A stretch of DNA of 64,000 bases from the NCBI GenBank assembly GCA_947503925.1, contig CANNFQ010000004.1:186001-250000 (forward strand), written 5' to 3'. The DNA is from an uncultured Paracoccaceae bacterium. Its GTDB lineage: Bacteria; Pseudomonadota; Alphaproteobacteria; Rhodobacterales; Rhodobacteraceae. The first letter of the stretch is position 1; each line of letters starts with the position of its first letter. Shown here piece by piece: positions 16,149 to 25,920 of this stretch. The notes under the pieces were generated by a model. It was not told the origin of the DNA, searched no databases, and saw nothing but the letters and a program-made list of their open reading frames with translations. The translations under genes and the position numbers were made by a program.

Positions 16149-17590
16149 CCGCCAATCCGCCCTTGTTGTCACGTCAACATGCCGCTCCCGATCTTGGGAT
16201 CGTGCATATCGGTCTGGGTGCGTTCTTCCGATCCTTCGGGGTCATTATGATCGAAGAGGCGATGACCCATGCTGGCGGCGATTGGGGGATCACTGGCGTT
16301 AGCCTACGCTCGCCCGATATCCGTGATCGCCTGGCACCGCAGGGTAACGTCTACACAGCCGTGGAACGCGGTCCCGACGGGGCGAGCCCCCGGATCATTG
16401 GCGCGCTTCGCGACGTGATCTTCGCCCCCGAGAACCCCGGCGCGTTGCTCAAGCAGCTGGCGGAGCCGCGCGTCAGGATCGTGTCACTCACCGTGACCGA
16501 GAAAGGTTATTGCCATGTGCCCAGCACCGGGGCACTGAACATGGGCCATCCCGATATTCAGCACGATATCGATCATCCGCAGCCACGCAGCGCCATCGGC
16601 TATCTTGTCCGGGCGCTAGATGCGCGCAGGCGGGCAGGCCACAGACCGTTCACTGTTCTCAGCTGCGACAACCTGCCAGATAACGGGCGTATCACGGAAA
16701 ATGCGGTAATCGGCCTGGCCGAGGCGATCAACCCCGAACTGGCCCGCTGGCTCATCAGCGAAGGGCGCTTTCCCGCAACAATGGTCGACCGGATCGTTCC
16801 GGCCACCACCGCCGCAGATATCGACCAGCTGGCTGTGCAAACCGGCTACAGGGATCATGCCGCAGTATTTCACGAACCTTTCCGCCAATGGGTGATCGAG
16901 GATCGATTTGTCGACAACGCCCGCCCGGATTTCACCCATGTGGCGGGCGTGCAACTGGTAACGGAAGTGGCCCCGTTTGAGCTGATGAAAGTCCGGATGC
17001 TCAACGGCACACATTCCGCGCTGGCCTATCTGGGCTATTTGGCGGGTCACACAACCATTGCTGAAACGGTGTATGATCCCGTGTTCCGGCACTACCTGCA
17101 ACAGCTGTGGGACCATGAAATCATCCCGACCTTGTCGCCACCCGAAGGCGTCGATCTGCATCACTACGCCAATACCTTGCTGGATCGCTACGCCAACGCC
17201 GCCATCCGGCACAAGACCGCTCAGATCGCCATGGATGGCAGTCAGAAACTGCCGCAGCGGCTGCTGGGAACGATTGCCGATAACATCAGGGCAGGGCGGG
17301 TTTGCGACGGCCTGATGCTCGCTGTGGCCGCTTGGATGCGCTATGTCGGGGGCATTGATGAGGCGGGTCAACCCATAGACGTCAGCGACCCGCTTGCGGC
17401 GCATCTGCGCAATCTGTCAGACAGCAGCGATACGGCACGGGGCAAGGTCAATGCGCTTCTTTCCGTCGAACAGGTTTTCGGGGGTGACCCGGACGAACGG
17501 ATGACAAAAGGCATCGGACAGGCCTATGAAACACTCGTCCAAATGGGCGCATGGCGAAGCTGCAAAAACCTGCCGGAAAATACAACCTAG
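16145..17590 (+). CDS. uxuB: Mannitol dehydrogenase family protein, probable fructuronate reductase
   Basis: 481 aa starting with GTG overlapping the uxaC stop. 'IVHIGLGAFFRSFGVIMIEEA' is the NAD-binding N-terminus and 'KVRMLNGTHSALAYLGYLAG' holds the conserved catalytic Lys/Asn/His region of the long-chain mannitol dehydrogenase family. Together with uxaC and uxuA it completes glucuronate to 2-keto-3-deoxygluconate. Mannitol or related polyol dehydrogenase activity is the alternative, but the operon favours fructuronate reductase. Its stop TAG shares CTAG with the stop of convergent fbpB. Confidence 0.88.
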   Translation: MTANPPLLSRQHAAPDLGIVHIGLGAFFRSFGVIMIEEAMTHAGGDWGITGVSLRSPDIRDRLAPQGNVYTAVERGPDGASPRIIGALRDVIFAPENPGALLKQLAEPRVRIVSLTVTEKGYCHVPSTGALNMGHPDIQHDIDHPQPRSAIGYLVRALDARRRAGHRPFTVLSCDNLPDNGRITENAVIGLAEAINPELARWLISEGRFPATMVDRIVPATTAADIDQLAVQTGYRDHAAVFHEPFRQWVIEDRFVDNARPDFTHVAGVQLVTEVAPFELMKVRMLNGTHSALAYLGYLAGHTTIAETVYDPVFRHYLQQLWDHEIIPTLSPPEGVDLHHYANTLLDRYANAAIRHKTAQIAMDGSQKLPQRLLGTIADNIRAGRVCDGLMLAVAAWMRYVGGIDEAGQPIDVSDPLAAHLRNLSDSSDTARGKVNALLSVEQVFGGDPDERMTKGIGQAYETLVQMGAWRSCKNLPENTT

Positions 17591-19245
17591 GCCACGCCGC
17601 GCCGCATGCGACGGCAAAGCAGAATCACGGGCAGCAAACCGACAACGGCAATCACCAGGCTGGGCACGGCTGCGCCATCCAGCCGTTCATCCGATGCCAA
17701 CCGGTAGGCCTGCACGGCCAATGTGTCATAGTTGAACGGGCGCATGATCAATGTCGCAGGCAATTCCTTCATCACATCGACAAAAACAATCAAACCGGCC
17801 GTCAGCAAACTGGCGCTGACGATCGGCATATGTACGCGGCGGACAAGGCCGGGAATGTCGGCGCCCAACGTGCGCGCAGCAGCATCAATATTTGTCCCGA
17901 CCGATGACATGCCACCCTCATAAGCGCCAATCGCAGCCGCCAGAAACCGGATCATATAGGCAGCGATCAGCAGCCAGATCGACCCGGTGAACAAAAGCCC
18001 GGTTGATATACCCATATTGGCGCGCATCCACGCATCAAGGCTGTTGTCAAAGACAGCAAAAGGAACCAGCAGACCAACGGCAATCACCCCACCAGGGACG
18101 GCATAACCCAACCGACCCAGATAAAGCGATATGGCGGTACCCCGGCTGCGGCGCACCCGGTTCAGCGTGCCCAGCAAAACGGCAGCAAACACGGTGACGA
18201 CCGCCGCGATGGTCGCAAGAGTGATAGAGTTCTTGATAAAACCGACATAGCGGCTGCTTAGCAGATCCTGTTCCGATCCAACCGCCATCGTGGTTAGCGC
18301 GACCACGGGGATCGCGACCCCCAGAACAATCGGGACCAGACAACCTATCATCGCTGCCATGCTGGCAAAGGAATCCAGCCTGATCCGCTGCATCGGCGGT
18401 TTGCGCTGTGCGTCGATATAGGCGGCATTGCCCCGGCTATACCGCTCCATGGATGCCAGAAGCAGGGCAAACACCAACAGGCCAAGCGATAGCTGCGCGG
18501 CGGCCGCCCTGTCAGCCATGGAAAACCAGCTTGTGTAAATCCCCACCGAAAATGTCTGCACACCGAAATAGGCAACCGTGCCGAAATCGGCGATGGTTTC
18601 CATCGCAACCAGCAACACGCCTGCCGCAATCGCAGGGCGTGCCATTGGCAGGGATACCAGCACGCAGGCCTGAAAGGGGGATTTGCCCAGCACCCGGGCG
18701 GCCAGAAAGGCCGAGCCGCTTTGAGTCGAAAACGCAGCCCGGGCCAACAGATAGACGTAAGGATAAAGCACCAGGATCAGCATCACAGCCGCACCCCCGA
18801 TCGAACGGACCTCGGGAAACCAGTAGTCGCGTGGGCCCCAGCCGGTGATGTCGCGCAATGTGGTCTGGACGATGCCGGGATGATCCAAAAGATGGGTATA
18901 GGCATAGGCCAGCACATATGCAGGAAAGGCCAGCGGCAGGGCCAGTGCGATCTCCATCCAGCGGCGACCGGGGAATTCGGTCATCGTGACCAGCCAGGCC
19001 GCGCCGGTTCCCAGAAACGCGCTGCCGGTCGTGACAAGGGCGACCAGAACAACCGTGTCGCGCGAATAACGCCATAGGACCGTATCAGCGAGATGGCTCA
19101 ACGTATCCGTTGAACCGGTGATTGCGGCAGCCAGAACCGCCAGATAGGGCAACGCGCAGAAAAACACGACGATGCACAGGGCCACGCCCAGAATGAACTG
19201 AACGGCCTTACGAACCGGATGGGCTTTCATCGGCATGATTTGCAT
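17587..19245 (-). CDS. fbpB: Iron ABC transporter permease (FbpB type, fused two-domain)
   Basis: 552 aa with about 12 membrane segments and two BPD_transp_1 domains; EAA-type loops are seen at 'AARVLGKSPFQACVLVSLPMARPAI' and 'AARTLGADIPGLVRRVHMPIVSASL'. This fused architecture is typical of ferric-iron permeases partnering FbpA. No ATPase gene is adjacent. The start is uncertain among M1, M4 and M6 (MQIMPMKAHP). It converges on uxuB with both stop codons inside one CTAG. Confidence 0.9.
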   Translation of the reverse strand: MQIMPMKAHPVRKAVQFILGVALCIVVFFCALPYLAVLAAAITGSTDTLSHLADTVLWRYSRDTVVLVALVTTGSAFLGTGAAWLVTMTEFPGRRWMEIALALPLAFPAYVLAYAYTHLLDHPGIVQTTLRDITGWGPRDYWFPEVRSIGGAAVMLILVLYPYVYLLARAAFSTQSGSAFLAARVLGKSPFQACVLVSLPMARPAIAAGVLLVAMETIADFGTVAYFGVQTFSVGIYTSWFSMADRAAAAQLSLGLLVFALLLASMERYSRGNAAYIDAQRKPPMQRIRLDSFASMAAMIGCLVPIVLGVAIPVVALTTMAVGSEQDLLSSRYVGFIKNSITLATIAAVVTVFAAVLLGTLNRVRRSRGTAISLYLGRLGYAVPGGVIAVGLLVPFAVFDNSLDAWMRANMGISTGLLFTGSIWLLIAAYMIRFLAAAIGAYEGGMSSVGTNIDAAARTLGADIPGLVRRVHMPIVSASLLTAGLIVFVDVMKELPATLIMRPFNYDTLAVQAYRLASDERLDGAAVPSLVIAVVGLLPVILLCRRMRRGVA

Positions 19246-19344
19246 GCGCCCTAGCTAGTCAAAGCGGGGCAGCATGACAATGCATCGCGGCGGTGGTTAA
19301 TGCGGCGTCCTGAAAATCGGAAGCGATACATGGCAAATCCTCCG

Positions 19345-19412
19345 CCCGGTGGGCACCACCGGGCAACGCCCGACCGCCCCCCTTGGCGGGCGCTTTCAGC
19401 GCGACGCCCGCC
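19345..19412 (-). terminator. Two GC-rich hairpins downstream of the thiolase gene
   Basis: CCCGGTGG-gca-CCACCGGG (19345-19363) and GGCGGGC/GCCCGCC (19385-19391 with 19406-19412) are perfect stems in the 221-bp gap between the thiolase stop and the fbpB start. There is no clear T run, so they may stabilise mRNA ends or act with Rho. The rest of the gap shows no gene. Confidence 0.4.
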
Positions 19413-19466
19413 GTCAGGCACCGCCCTCAGTTCTGAATACAGGCTGCAGAATCTTTGAGCCCCGCC

Positions 19467-20618
19467 TTAAACCCGCTCAATCGCAATCGCCGTCCCTTCG
19501 CCGCCGCCGATGCAAATCGCCGCCACGCCACGGCGCAAACCGCGTGTCTCCAACGCGTTCAACAGCGTGACGATGATCCGTGTGCCCGACGCACCAATCG
19601 GATGGCCCAAGGCGCAGGCTCCGCCATTCACATTCACCTTGTCACGGGCCACGCCCATTTCATGCATGAAGGCCATGGGCACCACCGCAAAGGCCTCGTT
19701 GATTTCCCACAGATCAACATCCTCGACCGACCAGCCGATCTTGGCCAGTAGCTTCTGCGCGGCAGGGACCGGGGCGGTCGTGAACCAGCCGGGGGCCTGG
19801 GCATGGCTGGCATGGCCCAGAATGCGGGCACGGGCGGGGCCACTGGCGGCCAGCACCAGAGCAGCCGCACCGTCGGAAATGCTGGACGCGTTTGCCGCCG
19901 TCACCGTGCCATCCTTGCGGAACGCCGGTTTCAGGGTGGGGATCTTCTCGGGGCGGGCCTTGCCCGGTTGTTCATCGCGGGTCATGACCTCTTCGCCAGT
20001 GCGGGCATGTACGGTGACCGGGGTGATTTCTGCGTCAAAGGCGCCGGATCGCTCGGCCTCCAACGCGTTGGACAGGGATGCAAGCGCATAATGATCCTGC
20101 GCCTCGCGGGTAAACTGAAACTTTTCGGCACAATCCTCGGCAAACGTGCCCATCAGGCGGCCCTTGTCATAGGCATCCTCCAACCCGTCCAGGAACATCG
20201 AATCCTGTACCGTCTGGTGACCAATCCTTGCACCGGCCCGCATCTTGGGCATCAGGTAAGGGGCGTTTGTCATGCTCTCCATGCCGCCTGCAATCATCAC
20301 ATCCGCCCCGCCAAGGGCAATCTGATCGAATGCCATCATGGTGGTTTTCATGCCCGATCCGCACATCTTGTTCAGTGTGGTCGCCGGCACATCCTCGCCT
20401 AACCCAGCCAGAAACCCGGCCTGCCGCGCAGGGGCCTGGCCCTGACCCGCTGGCAAGACGCAGCCCATCAACAATTCATCCGCCGTCGTGACCGCGGCAC
20501 CTTCCATCGCGGCACGGATCGCAGCGGCGCCCAGCGCCGGGGCATCGACGTCGGCAAAGATACCCTGGAACCCGCCCATCGGCGTGCGTGCTGCACCGGT
20601 GATCACAACATCTCGCAT
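19467..20618 (-). CDS. Acetyl-CoA C-acyltransferase (thiolase)
   Basis: 383 aa from the ATG at 20618, which has AAAGGGGAG upstream; the track start at 20693 is too early. Catalytic residues are in place: Cys in 'NKMCGSGMKT', His in 'GGACALGHPIGASG' and the C-terminal 'CIGGGEGTA'. It performs reversible thiolysis of beta-ketoacyl-CoA (acetoacetyl-CoA or longer) in the cytoplasm. It stands alone here, divergent from the gamma-glutamyltransferase gene, so chain-length preference cannot be told. Confidence 0.92.
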   Translation of the reverse strand: MRDVVITGAARTPMGGFQGIFADVDAPALGAAAIRAAMEGAAVTTADELLMGCVLPAGQGQAPARQAGFLAGLGEDVPATTLNKMCGSGMKTTMMAFDQIALGGADVMIAGGMESMTNAPYLMPKMRAGARIGHQTVQDSMFLDGLEDAYDKGRLMGTFAEDCAEKFQFTREAQDHYALASLSNALEAERSGAFDAEITPVTVHARTGEEVMTRDEQPGKARPEKIPTLKPAFRKDGTVTAANASSISDGAAALVLAASGPARARILGHASHAQAPGWFTTAPVPAAQKLLAKIGWSVEDVDLWEINEAFAVVPMAFMHEMGVARDKVNVNGGACALGHPIGASGTRIIVTLLNALETRGLRRGVAAICIGGGEGTAIAIERV

Positions 20619-20878
20619 TTCGGCTCTCCCCTTTTGGTTCCGCCCCGACGTTATGGCCACAATCATCGAAGGGAAAGCCCTCAAACCGCCCAAATCCGAT
20701 CACGCTAGCGCCCTGATCACACGGCATTCCTATCTGCATAGCCAAATGGCTTGCCCCGATGTCGTCTGATTACAGCCCCCACCCATGATGGCGGCATCGG
20801 GGCACCTTTCCCAATATTCCTGATTGCGCCCGGCCCAGATCGGTCTACCTTCCTCTCGTCAAAAGGAAAGGGATCACC

Positions 20879-22453
20879 ATGCGCAATTTCCATCAACCGG
20901 GTCGGTCAGCTGTCTACGCCACGAATGGAATCTGCGCGACGTCCCATCCGCTGGCCGCAAAGGTTGGCATGCAAATGCTGGAGGCCGGGGGCAATGCGAT
21001 GGATGCGGCTATCGCGGGTGCAGTCCTTTTGGGGATATGCGAACCGCAAATGACCGGGATTGGCGGTGATTGCTTTGTGCTGCTGACACCGCCGGGCGAA
21101 GGCAGGGTTGTGGCACTGAACGGGTCAGGGCGGTCACCTGCGGGGATCGACGGGGGCGGATTGCGGGCCAAGGGGGATGTGATCGCGCCCTATAGCGCGG
21201 ATGCAGTGACGATCCCCGGTGCGGTCGATGCGTTTTGCCGATTGTCAAAAGACTGGGGCAAACTGGGGCTGAAAGCCGCACTGGCCCCCGCGATCCACTA
21301 TGCGGAAGCCGGGGTGCCTGTGCATGAACGGGTGGCTGCCGATTGGGCGCAAGCAACAGATAACCTGTCCGGGGTGGCGCGGGACCTGTTCCTGTTGAAC
21401 GGCAAGGCGCCACAACCGGGGCAGATTTTCCGCGCGCCCAAACAGGCGGACGTGCTGCGGCGCATCGGTATGGACGGGCGCGCAGGGTTCTATGAAGGCG
21501 AAGTTGCCGAAGACATGGTCGCCAGCCTGCAAGCGCTGGGCGGCAGCCACACGCTGGATGATTTCGCGAACACAGCCTGCGACTATACCAACCCGATCAC
21601 CGGCGATTATGGCGGGCTCGACTTGTTTGAGCATCCGCCAAACGGACAAGGGGCGACGGCGATCCTCATCCTCAACATGCTCAAACATTTCGACATTGCG
21701 GGGATGGACCCGTGGGGAGGCGAACGGGCACATATTGAGGCCGAGGCGACCAAGCTTGCCTATGACGCGCGCAACCGGTTTCTGGCCGATCCGGACCACA
21801 TGACGCGGCTGGACCACATGACATCACTCGAAACGGCCGAAAAACTCGCCGCGCTGATCGACCCGGGCAAAGCCATGCCCGGCAACGTGCCGGGGGCAGA
21901 GGCGGTGCACAAGGACACGATTTACATCACCGTGGTCGACAAGGACCGGATGTGCGTGTCGCTGATCTACTCTGTCTTCCATTCCTTCGGGTCGGGGATC
22001 GCCTCCGATAAATTCGGGATCCTGTTCCAGAACCGTGGCGCTGGCTTCACCCTGGATCAGGGACACCCCAACGAAGTTGGCCCCGGCAAACGCCCCATGC
22101 ACACGATCATCCCGGCGATGCTGCAAAAAAATGGCAAGGCGCTGATGCCTTTCGGCGTGATGGGCGGGCAATACCAATCCACCGGGCACGCACGGTTTGT
22201 GACCAACATCACCGATTTCGGGCTGAACCCGCAGGCGGCCATCGACGGGCCACGCTGTTTTGCAGAAGGGGACGTGCTGAACGTGGAAAGCAGCTATGGG
22301 GACGACGTAAGGGCCAAGCTCAGCGATCTGGGACATATCGTGCAAACACCCCAAACCGCCATCGGCGGGGCGCAAGCGATCATGATCCATGATGACGGGG
22401 TGCTTGAGGCGGGCAGCGACCCGCGCAAGGATGGATGCGCGATCGGATATTAA
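20879..22453 (+). CDS. Gamma-glutamyltransferase family protein
   Basis: 524 aa, with GGAAAGGGA ahead of the ATG. No signal peptide is seen, so it is probably cytoplasmic, unlike E. coli Ggt. 'GGNAMDAAIA' and 'MTGIGGDCF' are family blocks. The autoprocessing site, usually TTHxSVVD, reads TIYITVVD here; the nucleophile Thr is kept but the following residues differ. It may act on gamma-glutamyl compounds or on acyl-amino substrates like other cytoplasmic Ggt-like hydrolases. The pxp 5-oxoprolinase genes are 3.5 kb away. Confidence 0.88.
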   Translation: MRNFHQPGRSAVYATNGICATSHPLAAKVGMQMLEAGGNAMDAAIAGAVLLGICEPQMTGIGGDCFVLLTPPGEGRVVALNGSGRSPAGIDGGGLRAKGDVIAPYSADAVTIPGAVDAFCRLSKDWGKLGLKAALAPAIHYAEAGVPVHERVAADWAQATDNLSGVARDLFLLNGKAPQPGQIFRAPKQADVLRRIGMDGRAGFYEGEVAEDMVASLQALGGSHTLDDFANTACDYTNPITGDYGGLDLFEHPPNGQGATAILILNMLKHFDIAGMDPWGGERAHIEAEATKLAYDARNRFLADPDHMTRLDHMTSLETAEKLAALIDPGKAMPGNVPGAEAVHKDTIYITVVDKDRMCVSLIYSVFHSFGSGIASDKFGILFQNRGAGFTLDQGHPNEVGPGKRPMHTIIPAMLQKNGKALMPFGVMGGQYQSTGHARFVTNITDFGLNPQAAIDGPRCFAEGDVLNVESSYGDDVRAKLSDLGHIVQTPQTAIGGAQAIMIHDDGVLEAGSDPRKDGCAIGY

Positions 22454-22730
22454 GGCGCTGACATTGCCGATGGGCGACGGTATCTCGGCTGCATAGGGTA
22501 AATAATCTGCCGTGACGACAGGGCGGATCAGCCGGGGTTCGGCAGCAGTAACGATAAAATCGAGCGCATTCGGTCCCGATTTCGGTACAATTGCCCATTC
22601 TTACAGCAAAAGAGCTTGAATTAAGCCACTACTCCTGCGCTCATTTTCGTAGAACTTCGCAAGTTTCACCGAAAACAGGCGGCATCAGCCGAATGCAGAC
22701 GCCGCCTGGCACAACAGGAAGGGAGTCGTC

Positions 22731-23165
22731 ATGCAAAATAAATATCTCGTCGCTGTGGAAGGAAGCGAGGGCAGTCGGCGCGCCGTTGCACATGCTATCG
22801 AGCGTGCAAAAGCGTCGCATGCGGAACTGCTTTTGGTTCATGTCATCGATTGGTCACCTTACAGTTTTCATACGGCCGATGAACTGTCCGCGCGGCACAA
22901 GCGGCGGGAGGAAGAGCTGACACGGGCTAGGGATGTTGTTCTGGCACCGATCACGAAGATGGTCGAGGAGGCCGGGGTGCAATCCACCGCCGAGGTTCGC
23001 CATGGCAAGGGGGCCGAAACACTGGCCGCGCTGGCCAAAGAACAAGACGTTGCGCAGATTATCGCCGGGCGCAGCGGAGAAAGCGGTGTCTCGACCATGT
23101 TATTTGGTTCGACCTCATCGAAACTTGTGCAGATTAGCTCCGTTCCGGTCCTGATCGTACCTTAA
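22731..23165 (+). CDS. Universal stress protein UspA family
   Basis: 144 aa single USP domain. The N-terminus 'YLVAVEGSEGSRRAVAHAIERAK' and the ATP-binding loop region 'IIAGRSGESGVSTMLFGSTSSKLVQISSVPVLIVP' fit the nucleotide-binding subgroup. AGGAAGGGAG precedes the ATG. It is 36 bp upstream of the Na+/alanine symporter gene and probably co-transcribed; paired USP-transporter genes often have the USP modulating the transporter (inference). Confidence 0.9.
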   Translation: MQNKYLVAVEGSEGSRRAVAHAIERAKASHAELLLVHVIDWSPYSFHTADELSARHKRREEELTRARDVVLAPITKMVEEAGVQSTAEVRHGKGAETLAALAKEQDVAQIIAGRSGESGVSTMLFGSTSSKLVQISSVPVLIVP

Positions 23166-23201
23166 GAAAACAATAATTCGACAACACGAAGGAGGGACAT
23201 C

Positions 23202-24704
23202 ATGTTATTCAGACGACTTCTTGCGACCTTCGCGGTCTTTGCCGCGCTGGCGTCCCCGGCTTTTGCCGGGATCGACGATACCATCAACTCCATCACTGCG
23301 CCGATCGCGGCGCTGGTTGGGCAAATCGTATTTTTCAAAGTACCGGTTTTTGGGGCGCAACTGCCTCTTGTTGTTTTGTGGCTTGTTGTCGGGGCAGTGT
23401 TTTTCACGCTTTATCTGGGCTTTGTCAGTATTCGCGGCTTCAAACACGCGATTGAACTGGTGCGTGGGGACTATTCAAACCCCAATGATGCGGGCGAGGT
23501 TTCGCATTTCCAGGCGTTGGCAACCGCCGTGTCCGGCACGGTCGGGATCGGTAACATCGGTGGCGTCGCCGTCGCTGTGACGGTCGGCGGCCCGGGGGCA
23601 ACCTTCTGGATGATCCTCGCGGGTTTCCTCGGCATGTCCACGAAATTCGTGGAATGTACCTTGGGTGTGAAGTACCGACAGGAAAACCCGGACGGGTCTG
23701 TGTCTGGTGGCCCGATGTATTTCATGCGTGACGGGCTTGCCGCACAGGGCCGCGTTGGTCTGGGCAAGTTCATGGGAACCTTCTATGCCATCGGTATCTT
23801 CATCGGTGCGCTTGGCATCGGTAACATGTTCCAGTCCAATCAGGCCTATGTGCAGCTGAACACCGTCGCAGGCGGGGCGCTGGATGGCTATGGTTGGTTG
23901 GTCGGCCTGATCCTTGCCGGTGTGGTGTTTTCCGTCATTATTGGCGGGATCAAATCCATCGCCGCCGTGACCGAAAAGATCGTGCCATTGATGGCCGTGC
24001 TCTACTGTACCTTCGCAATCATCGTCATCCTGATGAACGCGGCATACATCCCTGCGGCAATTGGCAACATCTTCGCTGGTGCGTTCACCGCCGATGGTGT
24101 GGCAGGTGGTGCCTTGGGGGCCTTGATCATCGGTTTCCAGCGGGCCGTCTTCTCGAACGAGGCGGGGATCGGTTCCGCCTCTATCGCACACTCAGCCGTG
24201 CGGACAAATGAACCGATCACCGAAGGCTACGTGTCACTGCTAGAGCCGTTTATCGACACGATCGTGATCTGTACAATCACCGCCCTGGTCATCGGGACCA
24301 CGCAGGTGGCTGCGCCGGGTTTTGCGGGCGATGCGACCGGGGTTGCGATGACATCGGCAGCGTTTGAACGGCAGATCAGCTGGTTCCCCTATGTGCTGGC
24401 GATTGCGGCACTGCTCTTTGCCTTCTCGACCATGATATCATGGTCCTACTACGGGCTGAAAGGCTGGACCTATCTGTTCGGTGAAGGCACGCAGACAATC
24501 TACAAGCTGATTTTCTGCGCCTTCGTGGCACTGGGCTGCATGGTTCAGCTTGGGCCGATCCTTGATATCTCGGATGCGCTGGTCTTCCTGATCTGTGTTC
24601 CGAACATTCTGGCCCTGTACTTCCTCGCCCCTACCGTGAAGCGCGAGATGAAGAGCTATCTTGATCGCATCAAAAGTGGTGAGATCAAGAAATACGGCGC
24701 CTGA
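23202..24704 (+). CDS. Sodium:alanine (AGCS family) symporter
   Basis: 500 aa with an N-terminal hydrophobic leader (MLFRRLLATFAVFAALASPAFA) and about 11 membrane segments. 'AVSGTVGIGNIGGVAVAVTVGGPGATFW' and 'NEAGIGSASIAHSA' are the AGCS signature regions for Na+ and substrate. It imports alanine, glycine or related small amino acids. AAGGAGG precedes the start. Transcription ends at a long perfect stem downstream. Confidence 0.92.
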   Translation: MLFRRLLATFAVFAALASPAFAGIDDTINSITAPIAALVGQIVFFKVPVFGAQLPLVVLWLVVGAVFFTLYLGFVSIRGFKHAIELVRGDYSNPNDAGEVSHFQALATAVSGTVGIGNIGGVAVAVTVGGPGATFWMILAGFLGMSTKFVECTLGVKYRQENPDGSVSGGPMYFMRDGLAAQGRVGLGKFMGTFYAIGIFIGALGIGNMFQSNQAYVQLNTVAGGALDGYGWLVGLILAGVVFSVIIGGIKSIAAVTEKIVPLMAVLYCTFAIIVILMNAAYIPAAIGNIFAGAFTADGVAGGALGALIIGFQRAVFSNEAGIGSASIAHSAVRTNEPITEGYVSLLEPFIDTIVICTITALVIGTTQVAAPGFAGDATGVAMTSAAFERQISWFPYVLAIAALLFAFSTMISWSYYGLKGWTYLFGEGTQTIYKLIFCAFVALGCMVQLGPILDISDALVFLICVPNILALYFLAPTVKREMKSYLDRIKSGEIKKYGA

Positions 24705-24710
24705 AACACC

Positions 24711-24738
24711 TTGGCAGCGCCGAACGCGGCGCTGCCAA
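24711..24738 (+). terminator. Stem-loop terminator after the symporter gene
   Basis: TTGGCAGCGCCG and CGGCGCTGCCAA form a perfect 12-bp stem with an AACG loop, 6 bp past the stop. The T run is poor (CCCTTTG). The rest of the 291-bp gap to the convergent ureidoglycine gene shows no gene. Confidence 0.65.
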
Positions 24739-24995
24739 CCCTTTGCCCGCGTTGATCAGTCAACGCGATCTCTGTCGGACGAACGCGCCGCTGCGAAGGC
24801 CAAGTCTTAACGCTGCATTCACGTCTCCACCGTGCGCACGCTTAAACCCGCAATTCCGGTCTCAGGGGTCCGACGTTTTGCCGACGTCGCGCCGACGCAT
24901 TGCCGATTGGTGATTTTCCAGCAAAAGAAGGCGTTAACCTATGATTCGGCGAAAACAGGCGGGCAGCACCGTACGCATCCCCACCGAACGTTGCT

Positions 24996-25817
24996 TCAGC
25001 CCAGCGGCATATGCCGGTTGACGTCCTTATATAGCAGGTAACGAAACGGCCCCGGCCCGCCCGCATAACAGGCCTGCGGACAAAAGGCGCGCAGCCACAT
25101 GAAATCGCCCGCCTCAACCTCCACCCAATCCTGATTGAGCCGATAAACCGCTTTCCCTTCAAGGACATAAAGCCCGTGTTCCATCACATGGGTTTCCGCA
25201 AAAGGGATGACCGCGCCTGGCTGAAACGTGACGATATTCACATGCATATCGTGGCGCATATCATCAGGATCGACAAAGCGGGTTGTCTGCCATTTATCAT
25301 CCGTCCCGGGCATGGAAATGGTGGTTGCCGCGCCTTCGTCAGAGACAAAGGCCACGGGTTTATCAATGCCGCTAACATATTGATATCGTTTGCGAACCCA
25401 ATGGAAGCGCGCGATGTCATCACCGTCATTCTGCATCTGCCAATCGCATTCCGGCGGCAGATAGGCATAGCCACCCGGGGCCAATCGATGAACGGTGCCT
25501 GCGATGGTCAGGGTGATGCCCCCACCCACCATGAAAATGACGCCCTCTGCACCCGGGTCTGTCTCTGGCCGCGCACTGTCGCCACCGGGGCTGACTTCCA
25601 TGATGTATTGGCTGAATGTCTCGGCAAAACCTGACAAGGGCCGGGCCAGAACCCAGGCCCGTGTGTCGTTCCAGAAGGGCAGTTTACTGGTGACGATATC
25701 GGTCATCGTCCCTTTGGGAATAACCGCGTAAGCTGTTGTAAACATAGCCCGATCTGTCAGCAGCTGGGTCTGCGGCGGCAGCCCGCCGGTGGGGGCGTAA
25801 TAGGGGGATTTGGGCAT
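24996..25817 (-). CDS. allE: (S)-ureidoglycine aminohydrolase
   Basis: 273 aa from the ATG at 25817, which has GGAG 7 bases before it; the track start at 25844 is less likely. It is a bicupin: 'EGVIFMVGGGITLTIAGTVHRLAPGGYAYLPP' and 'HVMEHGLYVLEGKAVYRLNQDWVEVEAGDFMWLRAFCPQACYAGG' are the two cupin barrels, with the Mn-binding His/Glu set in the second. It hydrolyses ureidoglycine to ureidoglycolate and ammonia in allantoin breakdown. No other allantoin gene is adjacent, but xanthine dehydrogenase is encoded about 24 kb away. Confidence 0.88.
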   Translation of the reverse strand: MPKSPYYAPTGGLPPQTQLLTDRAMFTTAYAVIPKGTMTDIVTSKLPFWNDTRAWVLARPLSGFAETFSQYIMEVSPGGDSARPETDPGAEGVIFMVGGGITLTIAGTVHRLAPGGYAYLPPECDWQMQNDGDDIARFHWVRKRYQYVSGIDKPVAFVSDEGAATTISMPGTDDKWQTTRFVDPDDMRHDMHVNIVTFQPGAVIPFAETHVMEHGLYVLEGKAVYRLNQDWVEVEAGDFMWLRAFCPQACYAGGPGPFRYLLYKDVNRHMPLG

Positions 25818-25920
25818 GGTATGCTCCGGTTTATCTGAATCCATTAGAGCCTAGCGCGGGGCCCATGGAAAGCACCAACCACCCCCTTGCAGGAGCCTTC
25901 GGAGATTTTTGAAGATGCTG

